DNA from: Prolixibacteraceae bacterium
GTDB lineage: Bacteria > Bacteroidota > Bacteroidia > Bacteroidales > Prolixibacteraceae
NCBI GenBank assembly: GCA_019856515.1
Contig: CP082230.1
Location: 3,658,001 to 3,722,000 of the forward strand
Length of the DNA: 64,000 nucleotides
Direction of reading: 5' to 3'
In this document: one piece after another, positions 1-9,678 of the stretch
How positions within the stretch are numbered: the stretch's first letter is position 1
Layout of the letters: the number at the start of each line of letters is the position of its first letter
Position numbers and translations under genes: made by a program
The notes under the pieces: generated by a model
The model's input: only the letters and a program-made list of their open reading frames with translations
Databases searched by the model: none
Told to the model about the DNA's origin: nothing

Positions 1-1170
1 GATCGAATTATTTAAATCATAACCTTGGTCCATTGGACGTTGATAACTCTCTCTAACAGGAGCCTGATCAGGTACATTTGATGGCATCTGCTGTTGAGGA
101 GGTGGTTGGTTAAAGATATTAGGCTCCTTGTACTGAGGTTGCTGTTGATTCAATGAAACCTTCACCGACTGTGGAGCAGGTTTTTTCTCTCGCAGCTCCG
201 GAATAGAGGCTTGACCAAATCCAGTGGCAATAACTGTAACCGAAAGTTTCTCTCCCAAACTATCGTCATTACCATTACCCCAAATCAAATCAGCATTATT
301 TCCAGCCATCTGCTGTACATAGTTCGTAATATCATCAATCTCACTCATCAATGCCTCATTATCACTACTTGATGTGATATTCAGAAGAATATTTTGTGCT
401 CCATTGATATTGTTGTTATTCAATAGTGGTGAATTCAGGGCCATTTCAATTGCATGGATGGCACGATTCTCTCCTTCAGATGTTCCGGACCCCATAATAG
501 AGACACCAGAATTACGCATCACCGTATCCACATCCGCGAAATCCACATTGATATAACCATGGAAAGTGATGATCTCTGCAATTCCCTTGGCTGCTGTGGC
601 AAGGACACCATCAGCCTTAGCAAAGGCCTCCGACAAAGGGAAATCTCCATAAAGATCAATAATACGTTCATTATTGATAACCAATAGGGAATCAACCTTA
701 CCTTCTAACTTACGAATACCATCGACTGCCTGATTGATACGACGTTTCCCTTCATTTCTAAATGGAATAGTCACAATACCAACCGTAAGAATACCAAGAT
801 CTTTTGCGATTTCTGCAATCACAGGTGCTGCACCTGTTCCTGTACCACCACCCATTCCTGCTGTAATAAAAATCATATTGGTATTATCTCCCAATATTTT
901 TTGGATCTCTTCGATACTTTCTCTTGCAGCTTCTTCTCCAACATCAGGCTTGTTTCCTGCTCCTCTACCTTCTGTCAGAGATTGCCCCAAATGTATCTTG
1001 CGAGGAATATTACTGTCGTCAAGGGCTTGCTGGTCCGTATTACATATTACGAACTCCACATCTTTGATACCTTCACTGTACATGTGTTTAACAGCGTTAC
1101 TACCTCCGCCACCAACACCAATCACTTTTATTATCGCCTCTTTTTTCTGTTCTTGATAGTCAAACTCCAT
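1..1170 (-). CDS. ftsZ: Cell division protein FtsZ (first paralogue, 3' end outside window)
   Basis: Tubulin-like GTPase that polymerises at midcell into the division ring. Reading the minus strand from the ATG at 1168-1170 gives 390 open codons up to the window edge, so the C-terminus is missing. The GTP-binding loop GGGTGTG is at about residues 107-113, and the synergy loop NVDFADV supplies the catalytic aspartates. After the core (about residue 320) comes a Gln/Pro-rich disordered linker, as is usual before the FtsZ C-terminal peptide. It is the last gene of the dcw operon seen here, 47 bp after a second ftsZ. The gene is not truncated by mutation, only by the window. Its more conventional core and linker suggest that this is the housekeeping FtsZ (inference). 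Confidence 0.95.
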   Translation of the reverse strand, partial: MEFDYQEQKKEAIIKVIGVGGGGSNAVKHMYSEGIKDVEFVICNTDQQALDDSNIPRKIHLGQSLTEGRGAGNKPDVGEEAARESIEEIQKILGDNTNMIFITAGMGGGTGTGAAPVIAEIAKDLGILTVGIVTIPFRNEGKRRINQAVDGIRKLEGKVDSLLVINNERIIDLYGDFPLSEAFAKADGVLATAAKGIAEIITFHGYINVDFADVDTVMRNSGVSIMGSGTSEGENRAIHAIEMALNSPLLNNNNINGAQNILLNITSSSDNEALMSEIDDITNYVQQMAGNNADLIWGNGNDDSLGEKLSVTVIATGFGQASIPELREKKPAPQSVKVSLNQQQPQYKEPNIFNQPPPQQQMPSNVPDQAPVRESYQRPMDQGYDLNNSI

Positions 1171-1217
1171 GTGATATATTATTGAAGGATATAAATCCTT
1201 TTGGGTTCTTAAGTTAT

Positions 1218-2507
1218 TTATTCTTCTTCAAAAAAGTTACTAATCCCAAACTTACGTTTGAACCATTTAGAGACACTGTTCTCTTTTCTCTTTTGATCAG
1301 GAGTCTCCTCCTCTATATTCTCTTTCGACACAAACTCCTCTTGTATCTTTTCGGTTTCAACTTCATCTCCTTGATGAGTCATGACGTCCTGTTCCTCTTC
1401 CATCTTAGAAACAAACTCTTTTTCCTCAAAAGGACTTTCAAACAAAGGTACTTGATTTTCCTCTTTTTCAGAACTCTCTACGTAATTATATGTAGGAGGC
1501 ATATCATGCCTATTGTGGACTGTTTGATTGGGATCTTTGTGGAAACCGGTGGCTAATACGGTGACAAATAGACGATCACCAAGGCTATCATCCACTCCCG
1601 TACCCCAAATAATCTCGGCTGAATCACCCGCTTCGTCTTGTACCGTGTCAAGAATCTGTCCTATCTCATTAAGACGAGCTTCATGATGTTTGCTACTGAT
1701 AATATTTAGCAAAATACTCTTGGCTCCATCAATATCATTACTGTCAAGCAAGGGAGATTTTAAAGCATTATAGACTGCCATATTTGCTCGATCTTCCCCA
1801 TCTCCTGTACCACTACCCATCAAGAAAACACCTGAGTTCTGCATGGTCGACTCCACATCCGCAAAGTCAATATTTACCGTGCCTGGAAGTGTGATAATCT
1901 CAGCACACCCTTTGACCGCATTACCAATAATCTCATCCGCTTTATGAAAGGCTCTACTTGCAGGTAGGTTTCCATACAATCGAAGTAACTTCGCATTACT
2001 AACCACCAAAAGGCTATCAACAAATGGACGTAACTCTTCCACTCCTCTGAGGGCTTGTTCATATCGCTTTTGTCCCTCTTGGGGCGAAGGAATAGTCACT
2101 ACAGCTACTGTAAGTATTCCCATCTCTTGTGCAAGTTGAGCAATAACGGGGGTGGCACCTGTTCCTGTTCCTCCTCCCATACCTGCTGCAAGAAATATCA
2201 TCTTGGTCGAGTTCTCAAAGACCAACCTTATATCTTCGATATTCTCAATGGCAGCCTGTTTCCCTTGAGAGGGATTATTTCCCGCACCACGACCTTCAGT
2301 AAGCGTAATCCCTAATGGAATCTTTAGGTTAATAGGACTATTCTGAAGCGCTTGAATATCCGTGTTACAAACAATAAAGTTTACACCGGTAACTCCCTCT
2401 TGATACATATGGTCTACAGCATTGCATCCTGCTCCACCGACACCTACGACCTTAATGATGGAATCTTCATTTTCTTTAAAACCAAAGTTCATCAAACGCT
2501 CCTGCAT
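1218..2507 (-). CDS. ftsZ2: Second, tandem FtsZ paralogue
   Basis: A complete 429-residue FtsZ-family GTPase directly upstream of the other ftsZ and 12 bp after ftsA. The nucleotide loop GGGTGTG (residues 111-117) and the synergy loop NIDFADV (212-218) are both intact, so it should bind and hydrolyse GTP. It differs from its neighbour throughout, so this is an old paralogue and not a recent duplicate. The linker is acidic (many E/D/Q) instead of Gln/Pro-rich. The last ~17 residues (SKWFKRKFGISNFF, then an acidic end) could form a basic amphipathic helix unlike a usual FtsA-binding tail. Its role is not known from sequence; a regulatory or co-polymerising FtsZ is plausible. The symbol ftsZ2 is only a label. 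Confidence 0.9.
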   Translation of the reverse strand: MQERLMNFGFKENEDSIIKVVGVGGAGCNAVDHMYQEGVTGVNFIVCNTDIQALQNSPINLKIPLGITLTEGRGAGNNPSQGKQAAIENIEDIRLVFENSTKMIFLAAGMGGGTGTGATPVIAQLAQEMGILTVAVVTIPSPQEGQKRYEQALRGVEELRPFVDSLLVVSNAKLLRLYGNLPASRAFHKADEIIGNAVKGCAEIITLPGTVNIDFADVESTMQNSGVFLMGSGTGDGEDRANMAVYNALKSPLLDSNDIDGAKSILLNIISSKHHEARLNEIGQILDTVQDEAGDSAEIIWGTGVDDSLGDRLFVTVLATGFHKDPNQTVHNRHDMPPTYNYVESSEKEENQVPLFESPFEEKEFVSKMEEEQDVMTHQGDEVETEKIQEEFVSKENIEEETPDQKRKENSVSKWFKRKFGISNFFEEE

Positions 2508-2519
2508 AAGCTAATTATT

Positions 2520-3833
2520 CTAGTTTAGTTCGTCACTATCATCTTCTAAAAATTGAAATGCAAAATTCCCTAATTTCTTTAAAAAGGAGTGTTGCTTATT
2601 AGTCTTCTTAGGGGATCTACTCTCTTTCTCAACTTTCGGCTTAGTTCGTTCTGAAAAGTTCACCTTAGGGCGTTGAATCTTCTCAGACTTCTCCAAGGTG
2701 TATTGCAACAAGTTCAGTGCAGATGCATAAGCTGGCTGTTTTAGCTTCTCCACATAAGGACCTGCAATATTCTGTGATTCATTCACACGGATATCTTTAC
2801 CCGTATCAAACGAAAGTATATTCTTCATGCCTTTGAAGCTTGCTCCACCTCCAGACATCACCACATTAGAACCGATCTTCTCCATTAAGTCATAACGTTG
2901 CATCTGATAGACGATCGCTTCGTTAATCTCTTCCAATCTCGCTTCAATTACCTCCGACAGAGCCAAGAGAGAAATATCTTTCTCTTTTATATCACCACTT
3001 TTAGGAAGGGTGATTTGTATATCATTACTAGGGACCAAACTTGTGATGGTTCCATGTGATTTCTTTAACTTCTCTGCAAACTCATTGATGGTTTGGAAAG
3101 CCTCCATAATATCACCAGTGATCACCTCTCCTCCAAAAGGAATAGAAGAGGTATGATATAGACGATTCTTATAGTATATTGCCACAGTCGTTAAACCGCA
3201 ACCAAGATCTACCACAGCACTTCCAATCTCTTTTTCATGCTTCGATAGACAGTACTTTCCTAACAGGGCTGGATGGATCATGATCTTATCCACATGCAGA
3301 TGTAAGTGTTCAAAACACTTCATAAGCATGGTCTGATACTCCATAGGTCCTGTGATCACATGATACTTTGCACTCAGCTCCTTTCCTGAATAACCAAGAG
3401 GATTGGTGATAATTGTTTCGGAGTTCAGTATAAAGCTTATTGGCGTTACATGATAACTAATGTTACCTCCTTCACAAGCCTTTATCTTTGCCTCTTTTAT
3501 AATCGATTGAATGCTCTCCTTGTTGATCTCCTTATCTGGATCTAAAGTCTTATCCACCTGAACAATGGCATTCTTTAACTTATGACCATTAAAACCAACC
3601 GTAACATTCTTTATAGGTTCTTCAATTCCCTTCTTTGCCATGGATAGAGCCATCTTGATCGAGTCAGCAGTCTCCTTACTGTTCATGATCACTCCACGAT
3701 GTACTCCTTGTGCTTCGCTTTCGCCATAACCCACAATTTCAACTTGACGGTTAGGCGCAAAACAACCTATAAGAACAACAATTTTTGATGTTCCTATATC
3801 TACAATTGTTTCGAGTTGTCGATATGTGTTCAT
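2520..3833 (-). CDS. ftsA: Cell division protein FtsA
   Basis: Actin-like ATPase that tethers FtsZ to the inner membrane and recruits later divisome proteins. The 437-residue product begins with the actin-fold phosphate-1 motif (VDIGTSKIVVLIG, residues 12-24), contains the SHS2/1C region, and has the second phosphate loop VVDLGCGLTTVAIY near residue 208 and the adenosine motif VVMSGGGASFKGM near residue 335. A basic linker (about 390-415) leads to a C-terminal amphipathic segment (SFLKKLGNFAFQFL) typical of the FtsA membrane-targeting helix. It lies between ftsQ (14 bp) and ftsZ2 (12 bp) in one operon, the normal order. Confidence 0.95.
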   Translation of the reverse strand: MNTYRQLETIVDIGTSKIVVLIGCFAPNRQVEIVGYGESEAQGVHRGVIMNSKETADSIKMALSMAKKGIEEPIKNVTVGFNGHKLKNAIVQVDKTLDPDKEINKESIQSIIKEAKIKACEGGNISYHVTPISFILNSETIITNPLGYSGKELSAKYHVITGPMEYQTMLMKCFEHLHLHVDKIMIHPALLGKYCLSKHEKEIGSAVVDLGCGLTTVAIYYKNRLYHTSSIPFGGEVITGDIMEAFQTINEFAEKLKKSHGTITSLVPSNDIQITLPKSGDIKEKDISLLALSEVIEARLEEINEAIVYQMQRYDLMEKIGSNVVMSGGGASFKGMKNILSFDTGKDIRVNESQNIAGPYVEKLKQPAYASALNLLQYTLEKSEKIQRPKVNFSERTKPKVEKESRSPKKTNKQHSFLKKLGNFAFQFLEDDSDELN

Positions 3834-3847
3834 AGCGATTTATATTT

Positions 3848-4594
3848 TTAAGAACAGACAACCTGTCCTTCATACTTCAAATTAATACGTCTGTACTTCC
3901 CCCAACCTTCGTTGGCCAATACTTGTCTGTAAAACGCTTTTAAATACTTAAACTTGCGTTTATATTTTTCAGGGGTGCCAAAAATAACTCTAAAATCCCC
4001 AACTTTGGGTATCATAACGAGCTCCCCGTTCTTATCTATGTCTATTTGATCGATAAGAGACCGTAAAAATCGGTCATTTTGGATAAATAGACAAAGATCG
4101 AATAGCTCATTTTTTATAAAATCGAGATCGGTATTCCCTGTGATAATGGGCGTCTTCTCCGTATACTTTGGAGACCAAGGGATTACACTTTTATGTGCAT
4201 CCAAATAGAAATCTCGTTTTTTTGATACTACCCTTAGGATTGGGTCTTTTTGATCTACAATTATATTTAAAACAGCGCTCGCATACAATTTGTTGTATGC
4301 CATACTATAATAGACTTCACAATCCTCTATATAATTACTGTTTTTAAGCTTTTTTTCGATTTTATGTAGACTAATGCTATCTCTATTTCGACCTAATACC
4401 TCACCATTGGTCTTCTCGACAAACTTTATCACCGAGCTTTTATCCACAAAACGATGTTCTGCAGCGTCGAGTACGACAATACGATAGTTATCCACCCTTC
4501 CCGACATCACCCATGATCTGATATGCAGAAGGGAGAGGATGAAAAGAGGGACAGCAACCAGAATAAAGATGAGCGTCTTGACCTTTTTATGCAT
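3848..4594 (-). CDS. ftsQ: Cell division protein FtsQ
   Basis: Bitopic divisome protein: a short cytoplasmic N-terminus, one membrane segment at about residues 7-25 (TLIFILVAVPLFILSLL), then a periplasmic POTRA/FtsQ region. The 248-residue length is normal for Bacteroidota, where FtsQ diverges strongly. The call therefore rests on the membrane topology, the position between murC and ftsA, and weak FtsQ-like features (the DKNGELVMIPKVGDFRVIFG strand region and a conserved INLKYEGQVV C-terminus). The start overlaps the 3' end of murC by 8 bp, which suggests translational coupling. It links FtsA/FtsZ to FtsL and FtsI across the membrane. Confidence 0.9.
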   Translation of the reverse strand: MHKKVKTLIFILVAVPLFILSLLHIRSWVMSGRVDNYRIVVLDAAEHRFVDKSSVIKFVEKTNGEVLGRNRDSISLHKIEKKLKNSNYIEDCEVYYSMAYNKLYASAVLNIIVDQKDPILRVVSKKRDFYLDAHKSVIPWSPKYTEKTPIITGNTDLDFIKNELFDLCLFIQNDRFLRSLIDQIDIDKNGELVMIPKVGDFRVIFGTPEKYKRKFKYLKAFYRQVLANEGWGKYRRINLKYEGQVVCS

Positions 4595-5948
4595 TTTTTG
4601 TCAAATATTCTCTTATCGGACCCACGAGCGTATCTATATCGCCCGCACCGAGAGTTACTAAGATATCAAATTGTTCATAATCTAAAACAGAAATAACCTC
4701 ATTTTTTGATATTATCCTCTTTTTTGCTGCATGACAGTGCTGATAAATCAAATCTGAGGTGACTCCCTCCATCGGCTTTTCCCTTGCTGGATAGATATCC
4801 AATAGCAATAATGAGTCCAGCTGTGAAAGACTTTCACCGAAACCTTTATAAAAATCGTTAGTTCGTGAGAATAGGTGTGGTTGGAAAATTCCAGTCACAC
4901 GCTTCCCTGGATACAGTGCTTTAATACTATCTAAAGTCGCGTTAATCTCCGTTGGATGATGAGCATAATCATCAATATATTTCACTAAACCATTATCAAA
5001 TTGAACATCAAAACGACGCTTAACTCCTTGATACGATGGAATAATCTTTCGAATCTCTTCTGTGGTCACCCCATTCAATAGAGATACAGCTACTGCTCCA
5101 ATACAGTTCTCCAAATTGACCTGTCCTGGATAGGTGAATCGACACGATGCAATCACTCCCATAGGAGTATGAATATCGAACGTATATCCACCATCTTCTA
5201 CCCGAATATTACTCGCATAAAAATCAGCATCATTATCTTCCAGTGCATAGCTATAACAAGTGGCATCTTTCTTCTTCAGATCGATATCCTTCTTGTATAC
5301 CACATAACCATCATTAGGAACCATCGAAAGGTACGCATCGAAGGTCTCTTTAATAGAGGCATCATCCCCGTAAATATCTAGATGGTCAGCATCCGTTGAG
5401 GTTAATAACGCAGTATCTGGAGAGAGTTGCATGAACGAGCGATCAAACTCATCTGCCTCTACCACCATCACATCACTACCTTCATTCGGTAGTAGATAGT
5501 TTGTCCCATAGTCTTTAGAGATACCTCCTAAAAAGGCAGTACATCCAACAGCACTCTGGTGCATGATAAATGAGGTCAGTGTGGTGATCGAAGTCTTACC
5601 ATGCGTTCCTGCAATACCAATACAGTTCTTTGTTCTTGAGATCAAACCCAACACTTCAGCACGCTTCATCACCTTGTAGCCCTTCTCTCTAACGGCAACC
5701 AACTCACCAAAATCTTGAGGAATGGCAGGAGTTAGAACCACTAAGGTACGGTCTATATCTGTCGGAATAAGTTCCGGTGCATCATGATAGTGAATATCAA
5801 TTCCTTCTGAAACCAAAGTCTTTGTTAACTCCGTCTCCGTACGGTCATATCCAGACACTTTGAACCCACTATGGTTAAAGTAGCGAGCCAAAGCACTCAT
5901 CCCAATACCTCCGGCACCAATAAAGTATATATGACGATAATTTTCCAT
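4587..5948 (-). CDS. murC: UDP-N-acetylmuramate--L-alanine ligase MurC
   Basis: ATP-dependent cytoplasmic ligase adding L-Ala to UDP-MurNAc, the first amino acid of the peptidoglycan stem. The 453-residue protein has the N-terminal Rossmann motif GAGGIGMSALA (residues 12-22), the Mur-ligase P-loop GTHGKTS (114-120), the central-domain DADHLDIYG segment and the C-terminal domain motif YAHHPTEI. The ATG overlaps the murG stop by one base (TAATG), and its end overlaps ftsQ by 8 bp, so the three genes are translationally coupled. Confidence 0.97.
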   Translation of the reverse strand: MENYRHIYFIGAGGIGMSALARYFNHSGFKVSGYDRTETELTKTLVSEGIDIHYHDAPELIPTDIDRTLVVLTPAIPQDFGELVAVREKGYKVMKRAEVLGLISRTKNCIGIAGTHGKTSITTLTSFIMHQSAVGCTAFLGGISKDYGTNYLLPNEGSDVMVVEADEFDRSFMQLSPDTALLTSTDADHLDIYGDDASIKETFDAYLSMVPNDGYVVYKKDIDLKKKDATCYSYALEDNDADFYASNIRVEDGGYTFDIHTPMGVIASCRFTYPGQVNLENCIGAVAVSLLNGVTTEEIRKIIPSYQGVKRRFDVQFDNGLVKYIDDYAHHPTEINATLDSIKALYPGKRVTGIFQPHLFSRTNDFYKGFGESLSQLDSLLLLDIYPAREKPMEGVTSDLIYQHCHAAKKRIISKNEVISVLDYEQFDILVTLGAGDIDTLVGPIREYLTKNA

Positions 5949-7054
5949 TATTTCTCTTTCAATATATCTGATGCTACAGCCACAATATCAGCTACAGCAT
6001 TGGGTTTTGCAAAATCTTTAATCTTCTTCTCTAAAATCTCTATGGTTTGGTGGTCCTCCAACAACGCTATAGCTTTAGGAACCAAAACCTCTATCGCTTC
6101 TTTATCTTCTACTAATACAGCAGCGCCATGATCGGTCAGTGCTCTCGCATTATGTGTCTGATGATCCTCTGCTACATTAGGTGATGGCACCAATATAGTC
6201 GCTTTTCCCATAACACATAACTCCGAAATAGTACCTGCACCTGCTCTAGAGATCAACAAATCACTAACATCATAAGCCGTCTTCATATCTGCAATAAATG
6301 GAAGGATATGAAAGTTAGAGGCCATCTTACCTTCATATTTTTCTATCAGTGCATCGTAGTAAAACTTACCACACTGCCACAACACATTAACCCCCTTAGC
6401 CATCAATTGTTCGGCATACTTATCTACGGCTAGGTTTATCTGTCTCGCACCCAAACTACCTCCAATAATCAACAAGGTGGGTTTATTGGCATCCAGCTCC
6501 CAAGGAATATCAACATCCTCTGACTTCTCTAGAAGGACTTGACGAATAGGGTTTCCCGTAAAATGAATCTTCTCCTTAGGGAAAAAACGATCCATATTGG
6601 GGTAGGCCACACATATCGCATCAGCTCTCTTACCTAAAATCTTATTGGTAACTCCAGCGTAAGAGTTCTGCTCCTGAATGATACTCTTTTTCCCCATCAA
6701 AGAGGCCAAATAGAGAATGGGGCCACTAGCAAATCCTCCTGTTCCCACCACCAAATCAGGTTGGTGCTCTTTGATAATACGCCAAGCTTTCATCAGTGAG
6801 ATGATAAGCTTCGGTAAGAACATCACATTACGCCACAACTGCTTTCGATGGAAACCTACAACAGGGATACCTTTGATGGGATAGCCAGCCTGTGGCACCT
6901 TCTCCATCTCCATCTTCCCTAAAGCTCCAACAAAAAGAATATCAGCTTGTGGATAAGTCGTCTTAATCTCATTGGCAATAGAGACCGCAGGAAAAATATG
7001 TCCTCCTGTGCCTCCTCCGCTAATAAGTACTTTTATATCTTGTTTCATCTTCAA
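5948..7054 (-). CDS. murG: UDP-GlcNAc--MurNAc-pentapeptide transferase MurG
   Basis: GT28 glycosyltransferase on the cytoplasmic membrane face that converts lipid I to lipid II. The 368-residue product carries the N-terminal glycine-rich loop GGGTGGH (residues 13-19), the acceptor-side motif QEQNSYAG, and the C-terminal donor-site pattern GGSLGARQIN with SRAGAGTISEL. It sits between ftsW and murC, as expected. Two methionines (residues 1 and 3) could serve as start; the first is kept. Confidence 0.97.
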   Translation of the reverse strand: MKMKQDIKVLISGGGTGGHIFPAVSIANEIKTTYPQADILFVGALGKMEMEKVPQAGYPIKGIPVVGFHRKQLWRNVMFLPKLIISLMKAWRIIKEHQPDLVVGTGGFASGPILYLASLMGKKSIIQEQNSYAGVTNKILGKRADAICVAYPNMDRFFPKEKIHFTGNPIRQVLLEKSEDVDIPWELDANKPTLLIIGGSLGARQINLAVDKYAEQLMAKGVNVLWQCGKFYYDALIEKYEGKMASNFHILPFIADMKTAYDVSDLLISRAGAGTISELCVMGKATILVPSPNVAEDHQTHNARALTDHGAAVLVEDKEAIEVLVPKAIALLEDHQTIEILEKKIKDFAKPNAVADIVAVASDILKEK

Positions 7055-7081
7055 ATCAAATCTTTAATCTATAACCACCTT

Positions 7082-8335
7082 TTAATCAAAATCGATGTCG
7101 TCATCCTCATTCAGATAGGCATACTTATTCTCAATACGTCTTACTTCGTTGATAATAGAGTTATCTTTATCTGAAACCTCCACCTTGTTGGTGGCCATCT
7201 TCGATCGATATGCTATATTCTGGATAATACCTACACCTAGTGATGTTGCTATAACCGAAGAGCCTCCTAACGATATAAAAGGCAGAGGCTGTCCCGTAAC
7301 AGGAATGATATTTAACGATACTGCCATATTTGTAAAGGCTTGCAGCACATATAGTGTGGCAATTCCGCAAACCAACATCGCCGGAAAGACCTTTTCACAC
7401 CGGATCATGATCTTAAAGGATCGAATAAAGAACACGACATATGAGAACCATATGAAGAATCCTAACGCGATTCCTCCAAACTCAATCGACATGGCATAAA
7501 CAAAATCATTATGCGATGCACTAAGGAAATTGGAGACCAAACTCTTATCTACTGTTCCTTTCACTCCTCCACGAACAATGGCTACTTTTGCATAATCCAC
7601 CTGTCGCATACGGTGATCTTTGGTGATTTCTGTTCCGTTTACATAGCTCATAACCCTCGACTTAACCGTCGAGATACGTCCAATCTTCACAGGCAGATGA
7701 TCCGATATTAATATCAGAATTGTAAACGACATCACCCCGAATAGAATCAATAACCCAATCTTCTTTAAAGGCATTCGACCGACCAGCATCATGATAAATA
7801 CTGTCGTACCAAGAATAAACGAGGTGGAGAAATCGGCTAAAAAGATTACTCCTGCAATCCCTGCTGTCGATAATATGATCTTATAAAAAGCACCATTGCG
7901 TGATGATTCATCCTTCTGTCCCGTGCCAATAAAGTAGGCGGTGGTGTAGATGAGCGCCAGCTTTGCAAACTCGGTGACCTGAAAACTTATCCCTCCCAAA
8001 TCCAAACTACGTCCTGTCTGTTCGCTACCCGAAGATAAAAACAGCCCAAGCATAAGAATAGAGCATACGAATATATTGATCGCAATCGAGAGCTTCCCAA
8101 AGATGGTGATGGGAAGATAGATGGTACCTACCATGATCGCTAGTCCAAGAAGGATATAGACCCCATGCTTTATTCCAGGTTGCAGATATGCCCCTTGATA
8201 AATATTGTAGGCCAATCGACCTCCAGAAGAGAGAAGTATAGGTATCGATAGAATACTCAAAAAGATTACGATACTCCAAATTCCTTTGTCTCCTTGGAAC
8301 AGTTGAGTTATTTGAGATAAGAATTTTTTCATCAC
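7082..8335 (-). CDS. ftsW: Lipid II polymerase FtsW (SEDS family)
   Basis: Multi-pass SEDS glycosyltransferase that polymerises lipid II at the septum together with FtsI. The 417-residue protein has about ten hydrophobic segments. Family features include the ADFSTSF segment, the large periplasmic loop with EFGGIALGFF, and the C-terminal signature GQPLPFISLGGSSVIATSLGVGI, which identifies the FtsW/RodA/SpoVE family. Its place between murD (3-bp gap) and murG assigns it to division rather than elongation. A short acidic cytoplasmic tail follows the last membrane segment. Confidence 0.95.
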   Translation of the reverse strand: MMKKFLSQITQLFQGDKGIWSIVIFLSILSIPILLSSGGRLAYNIYQGAYLQPGIKHGVYILLGLAIMVGTIYLPITIFGKLSIAINIFVCSILMLGLFLSSGSEQTGRSLDLGGISFQVTEFAKLALIYTTAYFIGTGQKDESSRNGAFYKIILSTAGIAGVIFLADFSTSFILGTTVFIMMLVGRMPLKKIGLLILFGVMSFTILILISDHLPVKIGRISTVKSRVMSYVNGTEITKDHRMRQVDYAKVAIVRGGVKGTVDKSLVSNFLSASHNDFVYAMSIEFGGIALGFFIWFSYVVFFIRSFKIMIRCEKVFPAMLVCGIATLYVLQAFTNMAVSLNIIPVTGQPLPFISLGGSSVIATSLGVGIIQNIAYRSKMATNKVEVSDKDNSIINEVRRIENKYAYLNEDDDIDFD

Positions 8336-8338
8336 ACT

Positions 8339-9676
8339 CTATAATGCGTTTACATACTCTTTAAATTGATTCCCACGATCAATATAACTTTGAAACAGAT
8401 CAAAGCTTGCACAACATGGGGATAACAGTACAATGTCATTCTCCTTTGCATAACCATGGGCAGCTGCTACTGCTTTTTCCATCGCGTCTGTCTCAACGAT
8501 AGGTATACCACTTTGTTGGAAAGCAGCAACAATCTTACTGTTGTCCATCCCCAAACAGATAATGGCTTTTACCTTCTCCTTGACCAATGACTCAATGATT
8601 GAATAGTCATTTCCTTTATCCGTTCCTCCAACAATCCAAACTATATCTTGTTCATAAGCATCCAATGCAAAACGTGTCGCATCAATGTTTGTTGCCTTTG
8701 AGTCGTTAATGTAGCTTACACCATCCAATATACGGCTTAGCTCTAAACGATGAGCTACCGCTTCAAATGTCTCTAATCCCTTCAGAATATCACGATGACT
8801 CATCCCAACACGAAGGGTAGTCAATACTGCTGCCATCATATTACACCAGTTGTGTCTCCCTTTTAAAGGAAGCGATGCTAGAGGTGCTACAAAATGACGA
8901 CCAGCTAACGACACATCCAAATGCCCCTCATTAACTTTAGCCAATGCCGATGGACTATGACTATTTAATGAGAAGGAAGCAGATGCCATTGGGAGTCTCA
9001 TCTCTGTCAGCTTCTGAGCGATGGTCTCATCATCCTCGAAGAATATAAACAGATCCTCCTCTTTTTGGTTCTGTATAATGCGTAATTTTGCATCTGCGTA
9101 CTTTGACAACTGATAGTCGTAACGATCAAGGTGGTCGGGAGTAATGTTCAGTAATATCGATATGTCCGCCTTAAATTGGTGCATATCCTCTAATTGAAAA
9201 CTACTCAGTTCCAATACGAACCAATCGAACTCCTGATCCGCTATCTGTCGTGCAAAACTCGTTCCAATATTTCCACCGACACCAACAGTATACCCCGCCT
9301 CTTTCAGCATATGGTATAACAATGAAGTCGTCGTGGTCTTACCGTTACTACCTGTAATACAGATCGACTTTCCTGAATAGAACTGTCCAGCAAACTCAAT
9401 CTCTGAAGCGATTGGAATGCCAGCAACGTCAATCTTTTTTACGATAGGAGCCGTACGTGGAATACCTGGACTCTTCACAACAAGGCTAGCCCCATTTAGA
9501 AGATCGTCCGAGTGTCCTCCCTCTTCCCATGCAATACCATGTGAATCCAGCTCTTCTCTATATTTTGGTGCCATGGTTCCGAAGTCCGAAACCATCACAT
9601 TATATCCTCTTTTATGTGCAAGAATGGCACTACCTACACCACTCTCTCCTGCTCCTAAAATAACAATTCGTTCCAT
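8339..9676 (-). CDS. murD: UDP-N-acetylmuramoylalanine--D-glutamate ligase MurD
   Basis: Cytoplasmic ATP-dependent ligase adding D-Glu to UDP-MurNAc-L-Ala. The 445-residue product has an N-terminal nucleotide-fold motif (GAGESGVGSAILA), the Mur-ligase P-loop GSNGKTTT (residues 109-116), the NITPDHLDRY motif and the C-terminal NDSKATN sequence diagnostic of MurD. It is separated from mraY by 2 bp and from ftsW by 3 bp. Confidence 0.97.
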   Translation of the reverse strand: MERIVILGAGESGVGSAILAHKRGYNVMVSDFGTMAPKYREELDSHGIAWEEGGHSDDLLNGASLVVKSPGIPRTAPIVKKIDVAGIPIASEIEFAGQFYSGKSICITGSNGKTTTTSLLYHMLKEAGYTVGVGGNIGTSFARQIADQEFDWFVLELSSFQLEDMHQFKADISILLNITPDHLDRYDYQLSKYADAKLRIIQNQKEEDLFIFFEDDETIAQKLTEMRLPMASASFSLNSHSPSALAKVNEGHLDVSLAGRHFVAPLASLPLKGRHNWCNMMAAVLTTLRVGMSHRDILKGLETFEAVAHRLELSRILDGVSYINDSKATNIDATRFALDAYEQDIVWIVGGTDKGNDYSIIESLVKEKVKAIICLGMDNSKIVAAFQQSGIPIVETDAMEKAVAAAHGYAKENDIVLLSPCCASFDLFQSYIDRGNQFKEYVNAL

Positions 9677-9678
9677 GT

